A stretch of DNA of 64,000 bases. Origin: an uncultured Flavobacteriales bacterium. Its GTDB lineage: Bacteria > Bacteroidota > Bacteroidia > Flavobacteriales > Crocinitomicaceae. Numbering within the stretch: the first letter of the stretch is position 1; every line of letters begins with the position of its first letter. Made by a program: the position numbers and the translations under genes. Where the stretch lies: assembly GCA_946482515.1 (NCBI GenBank), contig CAMLRS010000001.1:503474-567473 (forward strand). The letters are read 5' to 3'. The notes below the pieces were generated by a model, which did no database searches, had not been told where the DNA came from, and saw nothing but the letters and a program-made list of their open reading frames with translations. Shown one piece after another: positions 49,001 to 56,353 of the stretch.

Positions 49001-49159
49001 TTCAGGAATTATTTCTACCGGGAGCTGCTTCCTGAGCTCAGAAGAATGGGGAAAACCGTAATTGCCATTACACACGACGATCATTACTTTGATACAGCGG
49101 ATAAGGTGGTCAAATTTGATTACGGATGCGTGGAATATGTACAGTCGAAAAATGGATAA
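46049..49159 (+). CDS. ClbP/ZmaM-like S12 serine peptidase fused to cyclic-peptide ABC exporter
   Basis: 1036 residues. A signal peptide (1 to ~29) leads to a periplasmic S12/beta-lactamase-fold domain (~30-365) with SCSK (Ser90, Lys93) and Tyr184 in YATLNY, then FHEGNN. Three hydrophobic segments follow (~385-475), then a SyrD/PvdE-type ABC exporter transmembrane region and an ATPase with Walker A GGNGSGKST (~860), signature LSGGQ (~951) and Walker B VFVFDE (~971). S12 peptidase plus three membrane helices is the ClbP layout, and the fused exporter is the zwittermicin ZmaM layout, recalled from the literature. Such enzymes cut an acyl-D-Asn cap from an exported prodrug. YAT replaces the usual YxN of class C beta-lactamases. 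It may export the peptide and trim its N-terminus in the periplasm. A plain serine hydrolase with unrelated specificity cannot be excluded. Confidence 0.88.
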   Translation: MKSIRTKRLLKQTTCALLMVAGFSATASGQQTINETVLKSDIQVFMKQGAIPGVSAAIIDHGKVTFLNIGYADKATNRRTALSTQYEIGSCSKAFTALAILHLQQKGKIRLEDPVSDYLPWFRPRYKNHPYDISLQQLLNHTSGIAFSSISDLEAGNSADALEQTVRKLLKSGLTRPPGQAFEYATLNYDVLGLVISRVSGMTYEDFMRQEVFAPMHLSATTVGPQDAGQMARGYKTGFFSAQAFEAPYFRGNAPAGYIVSDIRDMSRWLGIQMGTTLSPFDSLAVQSQQPDMHLEPGNGFLYAAGWKVNPFGDKRIFHEGNNPNFSAHMLFSRDKQVGVVVLANSNSTNTAVIAEYLYRKYTHAETASLEGEGNSPDSFASVLLIVLLVYSLLIIGLMVRKFLRKSAGRSFKPGGILRFFLALLAGVPYIAGVWLLPDALLGFSWESIFLWGPSSLYYVVWGVVAATAVTYLYYLTTLIFPSNNTYRNTIPVIVLLSIISGLANTIVLFIITSAFYSTVSLYYLLFYFALSYGLYVIGMKISQSKLIRLTNELTFDIRHFLIGKIMRTSFQRFEQITDGKLLSTLNNDTSVIANSANVLISFISNFVTIVSAIIYMTTISPLSTLVIVIVVFLLVWYYFWVSARARVFVENSRTVINNYMSLLNNLVYGFKELSIHTNRKADFKHDFVDVSEQFRDASTQASIKFLNTTIIGNSFIIIVLGILSIVIPRLSLDINIVSLISFVMVLLYLIGPINMVMSTIQSLTSIRVSWDRIVGMIAEVSGKKEEKTPFWDILRSLQSKDTEGEHIPDYHALKQFRQLKADQLAFVYGKDNPDGQSTETFGFGPVDLTINAGEIVFIIGGNGSGKSTFVKLLTGLYVPDGGGIAINGERVEREQLGEYFSVVFSGDYHFKKLFGIPLTDREQEIEQLISKMHLEEKVSIENQEFSTIDLSGGQRKRLALLKCYLEDRPVFVFDEFAADQDPEFRNYFYRELLPELRRMGKTVIAITHDDHYFDTADKVVKFDYGCVEYVQSKNG

Positions 49160-49895
49160 AACAGACCTGATGAAAGCTGAATTATACGCACTCAGGTTGT
49201 CTGAAAACATCGATTTTAGCGACTTCACTGACCTGCTGGTCTACACCGATCCGGTTAAACGAGATCGGATCCGCCGCTTTTACAGGGATGAAGACAAGCT
49301 TCGGTGTTTGTTAGGCGATCTGCTCGTAAGAATGCTGCTCGTAAAACGCCTGGGAGTGGTGAATGATCAGCTACTGCCCCAACTATCGGATTACGGGAAA
49401 CCCTATTTTCCGGACAGCGGTATCCATTTCAACATCTCGCATGCCGGCGATTGGGTCGTCTGCGCGATCCATGACCGGCCTGTCGGTGTGGATGTAGAAC
49501 AGGTCATTCCTATCGATCTCTCTATTTCAGCCTCTTTTTTCGCAGCACCTGAACATGCCGATATCCTGAAAGCAATCGATCGGGATGATCGCTTTTTTGA
49601 TTTCTGGAGCCTCAAGGAAAGCTTCATCAAACAAATTGGAAAAGGCCTTTCGCAGGCACTTAACTCATTTACAGTCAGGTTTACAGAACAGGAAATACGG
49701 ATTGAATGCGACGGAGCAATGCTGGAAGATGTATTTCTGAGACAGTTTGCCCTGGAAGACGGATACAAGCTTGCCGTTTGCACAGCTAACGCAGAGCTTC
49801 CCGTCGCCGTAAACAGCATTACCACCCAACAGATACATCATTTTTTCAACAACATACCCGGAAAGATTAATTCAACTGAAACAACTCTATCATGA
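49152..49895 (+). CDS. Sfp-type 4'-phosphopantetheinyl transferase
   Basis: About 247 residues. The core motifs are GVDVEQV (Mg/CoA-binding) and FWSLKESFIKQIGKGL, the hallmark WxxKExxxK region of Sfp-type transferases. FNISHAGDWVVCAI matches the preceding motif. It converts apo carrier domains of the NRPS, PKS and discrete ACP to the holo form. The reading frame is open further upstream, but I chose ATG 49152 (8-bp overlap with the exporter gene) because an earlier start would overlap by about 98 bp. ATG 49170 is an alternative. The stop overlaps the aminotransferase start as ATGA. Confidence 0.92.
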   Translation: MDKTDLMKAELYALRLSENIDFSDFTDLLVYTDPVKRDRIRRFYRDEDKLRCLLGDLLVRMLLVKRLGVVNDQLLPQLSDYGKPYFPDSGIHFNISHAGDWVVCAIHDRPVGVDVEQVIPIDLSISASFFAAPEHADILKAIDRDDRFFDFWSLKESFIKQIGKGLSQALNSFTVRFTEQEIRIECDGAMLEDVFLRQFALEDGYKLAVCTANAELPVAVNSITTQQIHHFFNNIPGKINSTETTLS

Positions 49896-51268
49896 TACAA
49901 AACCTGATTCACTCTATGTTGGTTTGTCCTGAAATGGATAAACACTACAAAAAAATCGTTCGCGCAGATGGTGTCTTTCTCTATGACACCGAAGGGAACG
50001 CTTACCTCGATGGCACTGCGGGATCAGCAGCAGTTGCTAATCTTGGCCATTCCATACAGGGCATTTCAGACGTAATGAAAGCTCAGATGGACCAGGTCGC
50101 CATTATTCCCACGCATGCCTTCCGCACAGAAGAACTGGAGGATTACCTTCAAAAGCTGGTCGCATTCGCACCGGAAGGCTTTTCTGCTGCCTGGACAGCT
50201 ACCAGCGGTTCGGAAGCCGTGGAACAGGCCGTTAAGCTCGCCTTGCAGTACCATCAGCTGAATGGCGAAGGCGATCGCTACAAGATCATTTCGCGCTGGG
50301 GCAGCTACCATGGCAATTCCGTATTCAGCCTGGATATCGGTGGCATGAAAACACGCCGAAGCGTTTATGACAAATGGATGCACAATTTTCCGCATGTGTC
50401 GCCTTCCTATAACTACCGCAGGCCTGATGGCATGTCTGAAGAAGAATATGCCGCCCACAATATCCAGGAACTGGAACGATGCATCATCGAAACAGGACCG
50501 GAAACGATCGCTGCGTTCATTGCCGAACCGGTCGTCGGGGCCGCGCTTGGCGCTGTCGGACCGGTAGATGGGTACTTCCAGGCCGTTCGCCGTCTCTGCG
50601 ACAAATACGGAATCCTGATGATCTCGGATGAAGTAATGGCCGGATTCGGTCGCCTGGGAACGAACTTCGGAATCGAACATTTCGGTGTAACACCGGATAT
50701 CATTGCCGCAGGTAAAGGCATCAGCGCAGGATATTATCCACTTTCGGCCATTTTGGCCCATCAAAAAGTAATGGCTGTTTTTGAAAGCAACAAAGCAGCT
50801 TTCCTGGGTGGACATACCTATGCCTGTAATCCTGTTGGCGCAGTGGTCGGAAGTTTTGTGATCGATTATATGCTGAACAATAAAGTGGTGGAAAACAGCC
50901 GGCTTGTCGGCGCGTATTTCATAGAGCAGCTCCAAGTGCTGTATCGTCATCAGATAGTGGGCGATATAAGAGGAACGGGGCTCTTGCTGGGGATAGAATT
51001 TGTAGCTGATAAGATCACACGCATGCCCTTCCCGAGAGCAGCGGAAATCAGTCGCCGCTTAGTCGAAAAAGTATTCTCCCGCAACGTACTGGTGTATCCC
51101 GGAAAAGGAACCTACGACGGTACACTGGGAGATCATATTCTTATCTGTCCGCCGCTGATTATCACCCGTGAACAAACGGATTTAATGGTCCGGGCACTGG
51201 ATGAATCACTGGGTGAGCTCTGCGAGGAGCTTCAGCAGGAGAACAGCCTGATTTTTGAAAATCGTTGA
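49892..51268 (+). CDS. Class III PLP-dependent aminotransferase
   Basis: 458 residues. The fold-type I class III signature is clear: TSGSEAVEQAVKLA, WGSYHGNS, the Asp-containing ISDEVMAGFGR, and the PLP lysine in AAGKGISAGYYP (Lys ~275). It is translationally coupled to the phosphopantetheinyl transferase, so it belongs to the cluster. Possible jobs are making an unusual diamino or beta-amino building block or aminating the product. The substrate cannot be read from the sequence. The Lys/Orn-like A domain at ~40,100 may use a related diamino acid. Confidence 0.88.
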   Translation: MIQNLIHSMLVCPEMDKHYKKIVRADGVFLYDTEGNAYLDGTAGSAAVANLGHSIQGISDVMKAQMDQVAIIPTHAFRTEELEDYLQKLVAFAPEGFSAAWTATSGSEAVEQAVKLALQYHQLNGEGDRYKIISRWGSYHGNSVFSLDIGGMKTRRSVYDKWMHNFPHVSPSYNYRRPDGMSEEEYAAHNIQELERCIIETGPETIAAFIAEPVVGAALGAVGPVDGYFQAVRRLCDKYGILMISDEVMAGFGRLGTNFGIEHFGVTPDIIAAGKGISAGYYPLSAILAHQKVMAVFESNKAAFLGGHTYACNPVGAVVGSFVIDYMLNNKVVENSRLVGAYFIEQLQVLYRHQIVGDIRGTGLLLGIEFVADKITRMPFPRAAEISRRLVEKVFSRNVLVYPGKGTYDGTLGDHILICPPLIITREQTDLMVRALDESLGELCEELQQENSLIFENR

Positions 51269-51328
51269 TCCACAGATGACCGTGGACTGTAAAATCAAAC
51301 CGCTAAAAACTATGGACATGAAAAATGT

Positions 51329-51336
51329 TACTTTTG
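51329..51336 (+). promoter_or_regulatory. Putative -7 box (TACTTTTG) for outer-membrane receptor gene
   Basis: An exact match to the Bacteroidota -7 pattern TAnnTTTG lies 32 bp before the ATG at 51369. No convincing -33 TTG is visible. It would let the receptor and the following ABC genes be expressed apart from the long biosynthetic operon. Confidence 0.4.
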
Positions 51337-51368
51337 GCAATTTTAGTATTTCGGATAAAAGAATCCTT

Positions 51369-53780
51369 ATGAAAAACTTAGCATTATCATTATTCACACT
51401 ACTATTCTCACTATGCGCTTTTGGACAGGCTACTATTTCAGGAAAGGTAACCGATTCAACGGGTGAAAACGTTCCGTTTGCAACGGTAGAAATACTAAAT
51501 CCCGAAGACAGTTTACTGCTTACCGGGCTTGTTTGCGATTCAGTTGGTTATTTTGAAATCGGGGGTGCTCCTCCGGGAACCTACCTGGTCCGGATTTCAT
51601 CCTTTGGCTTCAATGACTGGTACAGCGGTCCTGTCAAAGTTTCGGGAAGCTCGGAAGTAATCGTTACACCTATTCAAATGACGCCCGAATCAACTGATAT
51701 AGATGGTGTTACTGTTACGGGTTATCGTCCCACAATTGTGTTCCAGAACGGAAGCATGATCGTGGATGTACAAAACAACCCGATGAATGCCGGCAATTCG
51801 GTACTGGATGTTTTGAGAAACATTCCAGGTGTCACAGTTGACGGCTCCGGAAATATCATGGTCAACGGCAAAAGCGGCGTCGGTATCCTGTTCGATGACA
51901 GGCTCCAGCAAATCCCGGCGGCACAAATTTCCCAGATCCTGGCCAGCATGCCGGCTGAATCCGTAAAAGAGATCGAGCTGATCAAAAACCCTTCCTCAAA
52001 ATATGATGCGAAAGGCGTATCCGGTCTGATCAACATCCGCTCGAAGCAAATGGCCACCAAAGGCTTCAACTGCTCGATCGGAACAACCAACAGCATGGGA
52101 AACAGGTTCCGGAATTCCAATAACTTCTCCCTGAATATCAAAAGAGAACGTTTCAGCGTGTTTACCAATGTGGCCTATTCCTACAACCATTTATGGACCA
52201 GCACGCAGTTTGATCGCACCCTGGCAGATACCTTGACGATTAACGCCCTGCAAATCGGCGACAACCGCAACTCATCGCTTAATCTGAACGGTGGAATCGA
52301 ATTCGATCTCACACCGAAATCCGTCATTGGATTAAATGTGAATGGAAACCTCGGCAATAACAGGCTGCTGAACACTTCCACTACCGATGTTAACGACAGT
52401 ACAGGATTGGGCTACAATTATTTCACCAACAGCACAGGAGGGCGCGAGAAATTGCTCTTTGCAACAGCCGGTTTGTTCTTCAACCATCAGTTCGACTCCT
52501 TGGGGTCAACCTTGAGCTATTCAGGTGATATCAGCAATTTCGATTACCGTTTGCCACAAAACAATACGAACTATTTCTACCTGACGAATGGTCAGGAAAG
52601 TGACCCATCCATCGGCTATTTGAACGATATCAACCTCGACTTCCTGATCCTCACCAACAAGCTGGATTATTCCAAAGTGTTCAACAACAAATGGACACTT
52701 GAGCTGGGGGTGAAAAACAGCATCGTAAATAACACCAACGATCTGAAGCTGGAAAGCAGTCTTGGAGGAAATCCATGGACCCTCGATTCGTCGCTGACCA
52801 ATTACTTTGAATACGATGAGATGATTAACGCCGGGTACGTAAGTGTTCGCTATACCCTGGCAAAATTCGTACTGAACGGAGGTCTCCGCACCGAGCAGAC
52901 CATCCTTTCGGGGAATAACCGAACAACCGGACAGGTGATTGATCGGAATTACGTCAATTTCTTCCCGAATTTCTCCGTCGACTTTCAGCCGAACCCTAAA
53001 CACATGATGCAGCTTTCCTATAGCTACCGAATTGACCGTCCGGCGTTCGAACAAATGGTTCCGGGAAAAATATTCAATAACCAGCTGAGCTATGCCGTTG
53101 GTAACCCGCTTCTGCTGCCACAGTACAGCCACAACATCAATTTTGAGCACTACTTCCAGAACACGATTGGTAACAGCATCAATTTTACGCATATTGACAA
53201 CAGCATTTTTGGCTACACCTATTCGCGTGATGATTCGCAGCTGAGCGTTGATACAACCATCAATTTCGCTACCCGCGATATGGTGGCTTATACCTTAATG
53301 ATTCAGATGCAGCCAAGTAAATTTTACCGTTTCCAATTCAGCGGGATGATGGTTCTGTCGGCCTTTAACGGTAGTGTCAACAATGCTTCGATCTCTACGC
53401 TTGCGGCGGCGAGCTCACTTTCCCTGGCCAATGATTTCTTCCTGCCGAAAGGTTACAGACTGCAGCTGAATATGCGTCTTCAAACCCCGTTCAGAGAAGG
53501 AATACAGTATTCATCGGCCATCGGTTCGGTAACCCTGGCTGTGCGCAAGAAATTTTTCCAGGACAGACTCAGCACCGTGTTAGGAATTTCGGATCTCTTC
53601 TTTACGGATTACGGAACTGTGACCGTTGATCTGCCTGGACAACGCAGCCTGAACACCCAAATGCGCGACAGCCGCCGCGTTACGGTGAGCCTGCTTTACA
53701 GCTTCGGTTCGATGCGCTTTGATAAAAAGCTCATCTCAGATGAAAATGAAGGATCGGGCAGGATCAAGCGGAATAAATAA
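51369..53780 (+). CDS. TonB-receptor-like outer-membrane beta-barrel protein with CarboxypepD-reg N-terminus
   Basis: 803 residues from ATG 51369, chosen because it gives a clean signal peptide (MKNLALSLFTLLFSLCAFG). An earlier in-frame ATG at 51255 would overlap the aminotransferase and bury that signal. After the signal comes a carboxypeptidase-regulatory-like Ig domain (ISGKVTDSTGENVPFATVEIL), then a plug-like segment (NAGNSVLDVLRNIPGVTVDGSGN...) and a long barrel of alternating aromatic strands. This is the outer_membrane_beta-barrel/TonB-receptor family of Bacteroidota. Its place between biosynthetic and immunity genes suggests moving the product across the outer membrane, re-uptake, or sensing. 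No iron or vitamin ligand can be inferred. Confidence 0.85.
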   Translation: MKNLALSLFTLLFSLCAFGQATISGKVTDSTGENVPFATVEILNPEDSLLLTGLVCDSVGYFEIGGAPPGTYLVRISSFGFNDWYSGPVKVSGSSEVIVTPIQMTPESTDIDGVTVTGYRPTIVFQNGSMIVDVQNNPMNAGNSVLDVLRNIPGVTVDGSGNIMVNGKSGVGILFDDRLQQIPAAQISQILASMPAESVKEIELIKNPSSKYDAKGVSGLINIRSKQMATKGFNCSIGTTNSMGNRFRNSNNFSLNIKRERFSVFTNVAYSYNHLWTSTQFDRTLADTLTINALQIGDNRNSSLNLNGGIEFDLTPKSVIGLNVNGNLGNNRLLNTSTTDVNDSTGLGYNYFTNSTGGREKLLFATAGLFFNHQFDSLGSTLSYSGDISNFDYRLPQNNTNYFYLTNGQESDPSIGYLNDINLDFLILTNKLDYSKVFNNKWTLELGVKNSIVNNTNDLKLESSLGGNPWTLDSSLTNYFEYDEMINAGYVSVRYTLAKFVLNGGLRTEQTILSGNNRTTGQVIDRNYVNFFPNFSVDFQPNPKHMMQLSYSYRIDRPAFEQMVPGKIFNNQLSYAVGNPLLLPQYSHNINFEHYFQNTIGNSINFTHIDNSIFGYTYSRDDSQLSVDTTINFATRDMVAYTLMIQMQPSKFYRFQFSGMMVLSAFNGSVNNASISTLAAASSLSLANDFFLPKGYRLQLNMRLQTPFREGIQYSSAIGSVTLAVRKKFFQDRLSTVLGISDLFFTDYGTVTVDLPGQRSLNTQMRDSRRVTVSLLYSFGSMRFDKKLISDENEGSGRIKRNK

Positions 53781-53797
53781 ACGCCAAACGAAGTGCT

Positions 53798-54703
53798 ATG
53801 AATAGTATTGAAATTCAAAATCTAAGATTTGCTTACCCCGGTTCCGGGGCTGTTCTGAAAGGTTTGAACATGGCCGTTCCGGAAGGATCTATCTGTGGCT
53901 TTCTGGGTAAAAACGGAGCCGGCAAAACCACAGCACTGAAGCTCGTTCTGGGACTGTTGAAAAATCAGGAAGGTGACATCAAGGTTTTAGGGAAATCGCT
54001 TGCCAGTGCCAGAATAGAGATTTTAAGCCAGACCGGTACGCTCATAGAATCACCATCCTTTTATGCGCATCTTTCCGCCCGTGAAAACCTGAATGTACTT
54101 CGTCGTATTTATGACGTTGCTCCCTCCAGGGTCGATGAGGTATTAGCCTTCGTAGGATTAGAGAACACCGGCAAGAAAAAAGTGCGTCAGTTCTCTTTGG
54201 GAATGAAGCAGCGCCTGAGCATTGGAATGGCCTTGTTGCATAATCCCCGATTGCTGATCCTGGATGAACCGACAAACGGTTTGGATCCCAACGGCATCAT
54301 CGAAATGCGCGACTTGCTGACCAAGCTCAACAAAGAGCAGGGAATCACTATTTTGTTATCGAGCCATTTGCTTTCGGAAATAGAGAAAATAATTACGCAT
54401 TTGATCATCCTGAACAACGGAACTGTTGCCTTCCAGGGATCATTTGAAGAATTAAAATCCCGCCAATCTTCCCAACGAACCGTTGTCATCGAAACTGACG
54501 ATATCAGCCGCACGATAGCGATCATTCAGGAGATGGGCATCAAAGTCATCAACTCTGATGATAAGCACGTCAGACTGGAATTCCAGGAAAAGGAGCAGAT
54601 GGCTGCTATCAACAACAAGCTATTGGGGAGTGGTATTTCGATCTATCAGGCTGCCATTCAGCAAGACGACCTGGAATCTATTTTTATTGAATTAACTAAA
54701 TAA
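53798..54703 (+). CDS. ABC transporter ATP-binding protein, BcrA/LanF-like
   Basis: 301 residues. Walker A GKNGAGKTT (~34-42), signature FSLGMKQRLSIG, Walker B LLILDEPTNGLDP and the SSHLL switch are intact. The C-terminal ~80 residues match the extension of bacitracin/lantibiotic immunity ATPases. It starts 17 bp after the outer-membrane gene and is followed after 7 bp by its membrane partner. In antibiotic clusters such pairs expel the compound from the membrane of the producer, so self-protection is the likely role. Confidence 0.88.
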   Translation: MNSIEIQNLRFAYPGSGAVLKGLNMAVPEGSICGFLGKNGAGKTTALKLVLGLLKNQEGDIKVLGKSLASARIEILSQTGTLIESPSFYAHLSARENLNVLRRIYDVAPSRVDEVLAFVGLENTGKKKVRQFSLGMKQRLSIGMALLHNPRLLILDEPTNGLDPNGIIEMRDLLTKLNKEQGITILLSSHLLSEIEKIITHLIILNNGTVAFQGSFEELKSRQSSQRTVVIETDDISRTIAIIQEMGIKVINSDDKHVRLEFQEKEQMAAINNKLLGSGISIYQAAIQQDDLESIFIELTK

Positions 54704-54710
54704 AAAAGCC

Positions 54711-55469
54711 ATGCTATTTTTTCGCAGTTTTTTTAGCGAATTGCTAAAGATCAAAAGAAGCTCGGTGTTCTGGCTTTGTGTTGTGGGAGCATTGGTCCTT
54801 CCCGTAGTATTTACCCTTCGGAACATTATGGCCGGATTTCACATCAATCTCTCCTTGAAAGCAGATGTTTGGATGGTCCAATATGCCAAAATTGCCCAGC
54901 CTTTCACGGCTTTCATTATGCCTATGGGAATGATCCTGTTGGGGAGTCTCATTACCCAGATCGAGTATCGCAATAACAACTGGAAGCAGGTTCACTGTAC
55001 GCCGCAGAAATATGCCACTATATTTTTTGCTAAATATGCCGTACTGTTAATGCTGATGGTGTTTACATTCCTGCTGCTCAACATTGCCATTTACCTGTTC
55101 ATCATCACTCCAACCCTCATATTGGACGGCCAGATGCCAACAGCTCCAATGCCGCTGGGATCTTTTGCAACCGAATCCGTTAAATGCTTTATTGTCGGGT
55201 TGCCTATTATCGGACTACAATACCTGATAAGCCTGCGATTCAGGAGCTTTCTCATCCCCATCGGAGTCGGCTTTGCTTTATTTGTTTTCAGTCTCCTGAC
55301 CATGGGATCAAACATAAGCGTGGCAAGTCCGTATAGCTACTCGTTCTACTACGTAAACGGTCAAATGCCGGACCTGGGCCATGTGTACTATTTCATTTGT
55401 ATCCTGCTGTTCATCGGCCTATCGGTGATCAATTACCTGCTTTACAGCCTGAAAAAGGACAAGAGTTAA
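54711..55469 (+). CDS. ABC-2-type permease, bacitracin/lantibiotic-immunity-like
   Basis: 252 residues with about six hydrophobic segments (e.g. VFWLCVVGALVLPVVFTL, YAVLLMLMVFTFLLLNIAIYLF, YFICILLFIGLSVINYLL). The EYRNNNWKQVHCTP loop after the second helix is typical of LanE/BcrB-type ABC-2 permeases. It pairs with the ATPase directly upstream. It is the last gene of the + strand cluster, and a strong terminator follows about 215 bp later. Confidence 0.85.
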   Translation: MLFFRSFFSELLKIKRSSVFWLCVVGALVLPVVFTLRNIMAGFHINLSLKADVWMVQYAKIAQPFTAFIMPMGMILLGSLITQIEYRNNNWKQVHCTPQKYATIFFAKYAVLLMLMVFTFLLLNIAIYLFIITPTLILDGQMPTAPMPLGSFATESVKCFIVGLPIIGLQYLISLRFRSFLIPIGVGFALFVFSLLTMGSNISVASPYSYSFYYVNGQMPDLGHVYYFICILLFIGLSVINYLLYSLKKDKS

Positions 55470-55684
55470 GATCGCTGTAGTTTCTGGTTGTGGATGGGTG
55501 TTCTGAACGGGCAGGGAATTGTATTGCCTTATTCTAACGCCCTTTTGTAAATCCAGAAGGAATCGTGGATATATCCAATGAGTGGGCATAATTATTCTGC
55601 ATTTGTAAGTGTACTGGTCCACTCTAACCCTGAAAGAAAAGAGCAAATCACTTACGCACGCTCTCACACTCAAAAATCACTCTT
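55470..55684. other. Non-coding spacer after cluster
   Basis: About 215 bp with no credible gene. The + frame open from 55578 runs through the terminator and the tRNA remnant and has no protein-like features. I see no RNA gene or promoter here. Confidence 0.5.
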
Positions 55685-55685
55685 A

Positions 55686-55724
55686 AAAAGAAAGAGAGTG
55701 TTTGCACACTCTCTTTTCTTTTTT
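55686..55724 (+). terminator. Rho-independent terminator ending the biosynthetic cluster
   Basis: The hairpin has AAGAAAGAGAGTG on the left and CACTCTCTTTTCTT on the right around the loop TTTGCA, followed by TTTTTT. A-rich and T-rich flanks on both sides make it likely to work in both directions, also stopping the GIY-YIG gene from the minus strand. Confidence 0.85.
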
Positions 55725-55799
55725 GCTCCTCCTCTTGTCCCGATAGCAATCGGGACGAACCAACTCCGAAAGTTTTCGGGACTCCGATTAACAGTATCT
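55719..55799 (-). pseudogene. tRNA-Asn 3'-part remnant carrying palindrome insertions
   Basis: On the + strand, 55719-55737 is identical to 56106-56124 at the 3' end of the intact tRNA-Asn. After that the fragment shares CGAACCAA (T loop) and TCCGATTAACAG (anticodon loop, one change). Four tRNA bases, GGCT, are replaced by the palindrome TCCCGATAGCAATCGGGA (55738-55755). A second, degenerate palindrome (CCGAAAGTTTTCGG) replaces the variable-loop part. It cannot fold as a tRNA. Confidence 0.7.
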
Positions 55800-56069
55800 C
55801 AACTTCAGTTTTTCGATAATCTCAGGATATTTTATCAGATTCTCAATGTAGGTTTTACTCTTCATTGATTTTATATGTTTTTCAATTTTCAATCCCTGAG
55901 ACTTTGAATCACATAGTATTTCAAGAAATACGATCCAGTCATCAGCTTTTGCAGTGTATTTATGTGCTTCAGCATTTCTATGAAAATCTAAACGACTAGT
56001 CAGGTTTGTCGTGAACCCAGTATAAAAGCGATTCAGTTTTGCAGAATGTAAGATGTAAACAGTGGTCAT
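55788..56069 (-). CDS. GIY-YIG domain protein (UPF0213/YhbQ-like)
   Basis: 93 residues. It opens TTVYILHSAKLNRFYTGFT, the two strands of the GIY-YIG nuclease fold, followed by a conserved-type Arg (LTSRLDFHR) and a C-terminal helix with Glu (KIEKHIKSMKS). Small single-domain GIY-YIG proteins of this size are frequent in bacteria and their function is poorly known. A role in DNA processing is possible. It sits between two tRNA-Asn fragments, and its 3' end overlaps the remnant at 55719-55799. Confidence 0.8.
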   Translation of the reverse strand: MTTVYILHSAKLNRFYTGFTTNLTSRLDFHRNAEAHKYTAKADDWIVFLEILCDSKSQGLKIEKHIKSMKSKTYIENLIKYPEIIEKLKLRYC

Positions 56070-56112
56070 GGTATTAAAACAAAAAAGACCAGCTATTGCT
56101 GATCTTTTTTTG

Positions 56113-56186
56113 CTCCTCCTCTTGGGCTCGAACCAAGGACCCTCTGATTAACAGTCAGATGCTCTAACCGACTGAGCTAAGGAGGA
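56113..56186 (-). tRNA. tRNA-Asn (GTT anticodon)
   Basis: The minus strand folds as a complete 74-nt cloverleaf. The acceptor is TCCTCCT/AGGAGGA with discriminator G, the D stem GCTC/GAGC, the anticodon stem TCTGA/TCAGA with loop CTGTTAA, and the T stem CTTGG/CCAAG with loop TTCGAGC. The anticodon GTT reads Asn codons. CCA is not encoded. A run of A residues, T on the + strand, follows the 3' end. Confidence 0.96.
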
Positions 56187-56203
56187 ATGTTTTAATTTTT
56201 TCC

Positions 56204-56245
56204 GCTCTAACCTCCCGATAGCTATCGGGAGAGCTAAGGAGGAAT
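56204..56245 (-). pseudogene. tRNA-Asn 5'-part remnant with palindrome in the D loop
   Basis: The + strand reads GCTCTAACC, then the palindrome TCCCGATAGCTATCGGGA (56213-56230), then GAGCTAAGGAGGAAT. The intact tRNA just to the left has GCTCTAACC-GACT-GAGCTAAGGAGGAAT. So the D-arm and 5' acceptor strand are duplicated, with GACT replaced by the palindrome. It mirrors the 3' remnant on the other side of the GIY-YIG gene. Confidence 0.75.
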
Positions 56246-56353
56246 CTCGCTTTCGCGGTTGCAAAGATAGTCAAAGAAATGAATTTCAAAAGTGCAGGGC
56301 AAAAAAAATCGCAAAGAAATGCCGCCGAAACAGCAGTTGGCTGGGAATCAAGC

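Noticed and set aside
55578..55868. 96-codon + frame after the ABC permease
   Set aside because: It runs through the terminator hairpin and the tRNA remnant and has no protein-like features.
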